Shown: piece after piece, positions 58,200-64,000 of the stretch
Position numbering within the stretch: the stretch's first letter is position 1
Layout of the letters: every line of letters starts with the position of its first letter
From: Toxorhynchites rutilus septentrionalis
Lineage: Eukaryota > Arthropoda > Insecta > Diptera > Culicidae
Assembly (NCBI RefSeq): GCF_029784135.1
Contig: NC_073745.1
Location: 51,660,285 to 51,724,284, forward strand
Reading direction: 5' to 3'
Length of the DNA: 64,000 nucleotides
Notes under the pieces: generated by a model
What the model saw: the letters and a program-made list of their open reading frames with translations, nothing else
Databases searched by the model: none
What the model was told of the DNA's origin: nothing
Translations under genes and position numbers: made by a program

Positions 58200-60248
58200 C
58201 TTTTTCTCAAAATTTACACCTCTAAATTTAGATATCTGATCAAAATATTATGAACTATTTGAGAAAAATAATATTTGGAATACACCACTAAAAATCTTTC
58301 TCAAAAATTAATTTTAATATTAATTTTTTATGTCTCAAAACAGGTCCAGGTTCAAAATATTTTTATCAAAAAATCATTTCAATTAAACAAAGTTTAACAT
58401 AAATTTTGATAAAATAAAATTAAAAACGAAAAAACTATGGATGGGTTATACCTATGATTTAACCGCAAGGTTGACGTAGGACTGCCGTTGGCTAGTAATC
58501 ATTTGTGTTTCTTCAATTAGCAATAATCGCAACTCGGGTGTTACTCATTGGGTGAGATATCGCCACTGCGCAGAGCTATCTTTTGTGTGTATTGATTAAA
58601 TAATTGATTAAACTAGCGAATGAATGAAACAATTTACGAATTCAATTGCAAACAAATCCCAATTTAGGTCAATTCATGCGTAATGGTAGAAGTTATCGCA
58701 GCAAATAGTTGTCAACAGTTTTGCCTAATCATCGAACGGTATGCATGGAAATTCAGTGAGCTGGCGGCATGAAGGGATATCTTCCAATGCAATCTTGAAT
58801 AACCGAGCAAAAGCGTTGCATTTGTACCCGCTTTTGTAGACCGTGTGAGCAAAGTGAGTTCCGGAGTGTAAAAATGCATGGGGGTATAAAAGTACCCGCA
58901 ATTTGCATCCATTTTGCAATGCCGATTTTCCCAGGCTCCATGGTTTTGAAGTCTGTGTTACGGAAACATTCCGATTTGCAAAAACGCAAACGAGTACAGA
59001 AGTACCCGCTGCTTGCATCTATTTTGGAATGCCGATTTCCCCAGGCTCCATGGTTTTGAAGTCTGTGTTAGGGAAACATCCATACATTACATCGATCGTA
59101 CCTCAATCGTTGCCCAATCTCAACTGAGTAGATTTCCGAGCGGCACTTGCTTATATACCGATTGGTGTGATTCCAATAGCCTGTTTTGAAAGCAATTTTA
59201 GGGCTTTTGAAATAAGTTTTTGGATCATAGAGTAGCAAGCATATAACGCGTAGACATTTTATCTTTCGAATGAAGCGTCTATCATACCATTTCGTTCAGT
59301 TGTTTAGGAGCTATTAACGTTCAAAATCTCGTTCTCCGGCGTAACGCTTTTGTTTTCGAAACTTTGAACTTACACCCCAGTATAGAAATGAAAGACGTAG
59401 TGCTACGTCAAAAATCACATCTCTGATTTTTGGATATGTTATGTAAAACTGCAAGAAAAAAATATTTAAAAAATATGGCGTCCTCTACCATCAACCGAGA
59501 AAACTATGAAAAACTAACACAATCAATAATTACACAAACGAAAATCCAAATATTTCGCAAACATAATATTTTTTCAAAGAAGATTAGATCATTGGCTTCA
59601 ATTTGATATGCCGATCAACTAAATCGGTCCGGTAGTACTAGTAATCAAATTTTATAATAGTTCTGTGGGTGGATGCGTCGAAAATTTAATTAGCTGGAAC
59701 AATAAAATTTATAAACGTTTGTTGATATCTTCGATAACTGAGAAGTGGCGTAACAGATAATCAACATTCCAAAAATAGATTCTGTAGACTCTTAATCTAG
59801 ACCCAGATTCCAGACATTTAGTTACATATTTCAGATTCAAAAGTTAACTCCTGATTCAGATTTCAAATTTTATTCCACATTTTGATCTGTGATCTAATTT
59901 TCCGATTCATATTGCGTATTCTGTTGGTGCATTATAACTCGGATTGAGAACGCAACTGTTGAATCCCGCTCCAAATCTGAAAGTTGGAATCACGGCTCGA
60001 GAGCTTTTCGAATTGTTTTCCAGCCATTTTTTTAACGGAATCAATGACGAAAGTGTCAATGTAGGAAATGAAGAACAAAAGTATTCTTCTTTCGCGCTGT
60101 TTGCTTTTCCGGGGGCTAACTCCACTCATAGGAAAACTAAAAAAAAAACATTGAATTAATGTACACATAGCACCAGGCTAGTTAAATACACATTTTTGTA
60201 TCATTGACTTTGAAAATACCACAATAATTAAAATATCAATAAAATATT
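58200..60248. other. Repeat fragments, no gene
   Basis: 58893-58970 and 59005-59085 are tandem copies of a ~112-bp unit containing CCCAGGCTCCATGGTTTTGA. 58437-58495 matches the complement of 62225-62283. 59400-59640 is another foldback-family fragment. 59770-59900 is GATTC-rich. No coding sequence is supported. Confidence 0.5.
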
Positions 60249-60328
60249 CCTTCGACAAGGCGATGGAATCTCCTGTCTGCTCTTCAACGTGGCGCTGGAT
60301 GGTGTTATGCGGAGAGCGGGCTTCAACA

Positions 60329-60604
60329 ATGTGCACCCGTGGACGAGTGGTTAGCGTCTCACATTATCATGCCGGGTGTTCGGGTTCGACTCCCGTCCTG
60401 GCCGGGGGATTTTTCGTCAAAGTAATTTCCTTCGACTTGCACTGTAGTCACGCGTATTCTAGAGCTTGCCCCTCGGAATACATTCAAGGTGTGTTATTTG
60501 GCTTAAGAAATCTAAACTAAGTATTAATAAATGACGCTAGTTAATGCATACGTTGAGACGGCAAAAGTTCCATAGGGAACGTTAACGCCATTCAAGAAGA
60601 AGAA
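60329..60604 (+). mobile_element. tRNA-derived SINE (type 1), complete, 276 bp
   Basis: Head with A box (TGGACGAGTGG) and B box (GTTCGACTCCC), and an AAG-repeat 3' tail. The perfect 11-bp target duplication GGGCTTCAACA lies at 60318-60328 and 60605-60615. Inserted in the sense direction within the RTE coding region. Confidence 0.93.
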
Positions 60605-60614
60605 GGGCTTCAAC

Positions 60615-60971
60615 ATGCGGGGCACGATTTTCAACAAGTCTAGTCAGTTGATCTGCTTCGCCGACGACGTGGACATAATCGGAAGAACACATGCGACGGT
60701 AGCCGACTTATATACCCGACTGAAACACGAAGCAGAGCTGATTGGGCTTGGGATCGATGCGTCTAAGACTAAATACATGCTAGCTGGAGGGACTAATCGC
60801 AACAGAGTTCTTCTTGGTAGTAGTGTTGTGATCGACGGCGACAAGCTCGAGGTGGTGGAGGAATTTGTCTACCTTGGCTCGTTGATAACAACTGACAACA
60901 ACAACAGCCGTGAAATTCGAAACGCATTGTCAATGGAAGTCGGGCCTACTATGGGCTCCGCAAATCCTTGA
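60615..60971 (+). pseudogene. RTE-like reverse transcriptase fragment
   Basis: Contains the RT active site LICFADDVDIIGRT and a KTKYMLAGG segment, then the FVYLGSLITTDN block typical of RTE-like thumb sequences. The frame shifts near 60950. Confidence 0.85.
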
Positions 60972-61105
60972 GGTCCAACAAGCTCCGACCCCGTACGAAG
61001 TGTACCATGTACAAATCCCTAATTCGACCGGTTGTTCTCTATGGGCACGAAGCATGGACGATGCTTGAAGAGGACTGACAAGCGCTCGGAGTTTTCGAAC
61101 GCCGA

Positions 61106-61441
61106 GTGCTCAGAACAATATACGGTGGTGTACAGGAAAACGGAGTATGGAGAAGGAGAATGAATCACGAACTGGCGCAACTCTACGGCGAACCCAGCAT
61201 CCAGAAAGTCGTCAAGGCTGGACGAGTGCGATGGGCAGGGCAGGTTGCAAGATTGCCGGACAGCAGCCCTGCAAAGATGGTGTTCGCATCTAATCCGGTA
61301 GGAACAAGAAGGAGAGGAGCCCAGCGAGCGAGGTGGTTGGACCAGGTGGAGCAGGACTTGGCAAGAATCGGTGCAGCCGGGAGTTGGAGAACTGCAGGCA
61401 TGGATCGGGATTATTGGCGAAAAATTGTGAAGAAGATCTAA
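61106..61441 (+). pseudogene. RTE-like C-terminal region
   Basis: Shows the LRTIYGGVQENGVWRRR and VRWAGQVARLPD blocks and an ARWLDQVEQDLARIGA end, characteristic of the C-terminal region of RTE-like proteins. An in-frame TGA near 61077 and an upstream frame change separate it from the RT block. Confidence 0.82.
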
Positions 61442-61492
61442 TCTCTCAATGGGATGTAGTACCTTTATAAATAAATAAATAAAAAAACTTAT

Positions 61493-62309
61493 TGGTCCAA
61501 AAAATTGTTCCAAAGCTTAAAAATTGCTTTGAAAGCAATTTTTTTATTGAAATCATAACAATCTAGCTTATTGATTATGATTGGTTATCGCAATGTATTC
61601 CCGAACACGGACGCAAAATATAGGCACCTGGAGGAACCGAATTCATAGCGAATACATGCAAACTGTGATTTCCTTTGCTCGCTCGCATTAGTGTTTGGAA
61701 AACCATAGCGGACACATGCATGAGTACTTTTACTCGCATCAGTTTGCGTGTGAATGCGTCCGAGCGAAGGAATATTCCCACCCATTTACGCATTCGACTT
61801 GGTGTTCTCATGATGCAATCCAATAGCATCAGTTCCTGTTGTGCTTTCGCATGGAACAGTCACGCCACATCACAATAAAAACGAAATGAATTTTATGCAA
61901 GGTTATATAGACTTTATTTCGTTTTCACCGTGAAAAGGCGCCCTCAGTTTCTTTCTGCGCATGGAGTGATCATGAAAAATCTCGTGTTATTCTCATAAAA
62001 AACAAAAATGAATCATGTATCAAACATCTTCAGTTACTTTTTCAAGGCCACTTAAATTCCATCGGTTCGTTTCGGGACCACCAACAAGTTCGAAGGAGTT
62101 ATTATGCGATTTTATGTTAATAACAATTCCATACTTATACTTTCACTAACAAGAAAAACTTTCAACAATCTTTCAATATGTTCTTTCATTCATTAATTGA
62201 TTCAGATGCAATTTCAAATAAATGGTTACCGAGTCAACGGTAGTCCTACGTCTACCTTGCGGTTATATCACAGGTATAGCCCACTTATCGTTTTTCCATT
62301 CGGCCATAT
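61493..62309. other. Gene-free stretch
   Basis: 62225-62283 is an inverted match to 58437-58495, marking an undescribed short repeat. No coding evidence. Confidence 0.4.
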
Positions 62310-62650
62310 ACGATTATATTGTTGTTGCACCAGACATCTCTGGGAGCAGACATCTCTTTCTCTCAGACTGAACGTCAGCTTGGGATTGTATCTAAAAAAA
62401 AGTCCACACGATGTCAACGGGGATCGAACCAAGGCCGGTTGGAATGCAAGATTGTTTTACATGACCACGCTATCCACACAGCTACTGGCGCTGTTGCATA
62501 AATGCGTGACAACATATCACACCTCATTAAAAAATGAAGTTGGAAAGGGTTTTCTTAGAGTGTACAGGAAAATGCGAAATGCGAAAAGCTTTAATGCGTG
62601 CTTATTTGCAATGTGTTTCCTGTTTCGCTCACTCATATTGATCATATACA
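62310..62650 (-). mobile_element. tRNA-derived SINE-like repeat (type 2)
   Basis: On the minus strand the head has an A box like TAGCTGTGTGG and a B box GGTTCGATCCC (62420 region). The preceding leader and following GAGAGAAAGAGATGTCTG block match 20420-20790. The leader upstream of the tRNA-like part is shared too, so either the SINE is composite or both copies sit in a larger duplicated segment. Confidence 0.7.
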
Positions 62651-62875
62651 GGTCGAACTCGATTATCCGGAGTATTGATTTTTTTTTCACTCCGGATAAT
62701 CGAATCATAAAAAAACGAATTTTCTCTCGGTAAACGTAATATAATTAAGATTTGCACTCATTTATTAACCCTCTACCGCCCAAGTTTTTTATTTATCTAA
62801 AAAAACCTACTCCACTTTGATCTCGAATTTTAGGCTTTCAACATAAAATAATATTATATAAATTAGGGATATCTT

Positions 62876-63423
62876 AGGTAGCCGTGAAACTGATCTTCTG
62901 CTTCATCTATACCTGTTCCTCAGAAACGCCGATGTCAACGTTTAATGATGTTTCCTTCATTGTGTCCCTGTTTCATATCCCTCCTATCCGATCTATAAAC
63001 TTTTACTTAGTCGCGGCAATACATACACACACTCTTTACAGATGCACGGGCCGAAGGTTGTGCAGTCCACTGATCATTCAACAAGAGCCAAAGGTTGTAC
63101 CGCTTATGACAACTCTACACAAGCTGATGATTGCGCCGGCTAGTGACCATTCTATCCTGGATTCCTCGAGTGGAGAAAGACGCACCACGCTAGATATGGG
63201 GTACAGACTAGGGGGGCGTTGCTGATTAATGGTCAGCTGCATCCCAATAGGAGGTATCCCGTGTCGGGCACACGTACAGAGCATCGAAGACTGCAACATC
63301 CCAATTACGAGAACACTTGTAATACTAACCTCGAGCCGACCGCACTGTCAAAATATTGAACTCCGGCCCCGTTAGGCTAATGCCATATGAGCCTTGATAA
63401 AAATATATATTTTGGAAAAAAAA
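62876..63423 (+). mobile_element. I-like retrotransposon 3' end
   Basis: Starts GGGATATCTTAGGTAGCCG, equivalent to 48743, and runs through the last ~20 codons and the 3' UTR to AAATATATATTTTGG and an A tail. The hAT MITE seen in the long copy is absent, giving the empty site near 63204. About 90 bp around the CGACCGC/GAGTAATCGG stretch is deleted. Confidence 0.9.
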
Positions 63424-63568
63424 CCATAAAATACTCCTAGCAGAAAGCTGCCAGCATAAAAACAATGAAAATAATCTAAAGACGTTTTAGTGGGGGTGAA
63501 GATTGAAAATAATGTCTGAATAATTTGAGAAGAGAAATGCAAATCCAATATGGCTGCCACTACAAAAT

Positions 63569-64000
63569 TTTTTTTTTTTTTTTTAATCCAAAATATATAT
63601 TTTTATTAAGGCTCATATGGCGTCAGCCTAACGGGGCCGGGAGTTCAATTTTTCTACAATGTTTGCTTACAACTATGTTAGTAATATGTAACCGATTACT
63701 CGCGGTTGACTCGAGGTTAGTATTACAAGTGTTCTCATAATTGGTATGTTGCAGTCTTCGATGTTCTGTACGTGTGCCCGACACGGGATACCTGCTATTG
63801 GGATGCAGCTGACCATTAATCAGCAACGCCCCCCTAGTCTGTACCCCATATCTAGCGTGGTGCGTCTTTCTCCACTCGAGGAATCCAGGATAGAATGGTC
63901 ACTAGCCGGCGCAATCATCAGCTTGTGTAGAGTTGTCATAAGCGGTACAACCTTTGGCTCTTGTTGAATGATCAGTGGACTGCACAACCTTCGGCCCGTG
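63569..64000 (-). mobile_element. I-like retrotransposon 3' end, runs off the window
   Basis: The poly-T at 63569-63584 followed by TCCAAAATATATATTTTTA marks the 3' end on the minus strand. The 3' UTR continues to the window edge. It inserted into a fragment of the 17846 foldback family (63540-63568, ATGGCTGCCACTACAAAA). Confidence 0.9.

Larger units (their letters stand above)
60250..61492 (+). mobile_element. RTE-like non-LTR retrotransposon, 5'-truncated and SINE-split
   Basis: The coding region begins mid-RT (GDGISCLLFNVAL) at about 60255, is interrupted by a SINE at 60329-60604, and continues to a stop near 61441. It has a very short 3' UTR and an AAAT-repeat tail (61467-61490), as expected for RTE-type elements. 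No 5' half or endonuclease remains. Confidence 0.82.

Overview
The window looks like repeat-packed, non-genic (intergenic or intronic) DNA from an insect, most probably a culicine mosquito. The reasons are AT-rich eukaryotic sequence, two DD37E Tc1/mariner elements (a family known mainly from mosquitoes), a BEL/Pao element whose primer-binding site fits insect tRNA-Tyr, tRNA-derived SINEs with TSDs, and I-like and RTE-like non-LTR elements. The species call is inference. I found no convincing host protein-coding gene, rRNA, functional tRNA or CRISPR array. Almost every recognisable coding region belongs to a transposable element, and all but one are visibly broken.

Layout. 1-9.7 kb: MITEs, then a BEL/Pao retrotransposon (1722-6329, TSD GCATC) inside an older foldback element, then a Tigger/pogo element (6527-8433) and another MITE (8762-9298). 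10.1-11.6 kb: a decayed hAT (ZBED-like) transposase on the minus strand with a recognisable intron. 12.6-16 kb: an older repeat interrupted by an unclassified insertion. Part of it is tandemly duplicated (about 511 bp), and an intact-looking Tc1/mariner DD37E element sits exactly at the duplication junction. 17.2-19.4 kb: a SINE, a MITE, a foldback element and a perfect 394-bp (GAGGAA)n array. 20.4-26.5 kb: a second SINE type, an internally deleted piggyBac, and MITEs. 29.5-33 kb: a 2-kb long inverted repeat with internal minisatellite, then a hAT element with palindromic subterminal repeats. 33.7-40 kb: a possible P/THAP9-like remnant, a stretch of more GC-rich sequence without repeats I recognise, and a nested 960-bp hairpin MITE.

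40.2-50.1 kb: a second DD37E element split by a 3' I-like retrotransposon fragment, a different I-like 3' fragment, a SINE inside a foldback fragment, and a 5'-truncated I-like element (endonuclease, RT, RNase H) that itself carries a 771-bp hAT MITE in its 3' UTR. 51.6-55.8 kb: a second piggyBac copy and a 2.8-kb foldback element carrying a DD41D (rosa/VISITOR-like) mariner. 56.4-58.2 kb: degenerate GATTC-rich sequence and a MITE. 60.2-61.5 kb: an RTE-like element split by a SINE. 62.3-64 kb: another SINE and two convergent I-like 3' ends.

The elements do not work together as a pathway. Their nesting gives a relative insertion chronology, and in several cases a sister copy or inverted arm in the same window preserves the empty target site. 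The most interesting biology is structural: a transposon-bounded tandem duplication, long hairpin-forming elements, subterminal repeat arrays, and deletion derivatives that keep their termini.
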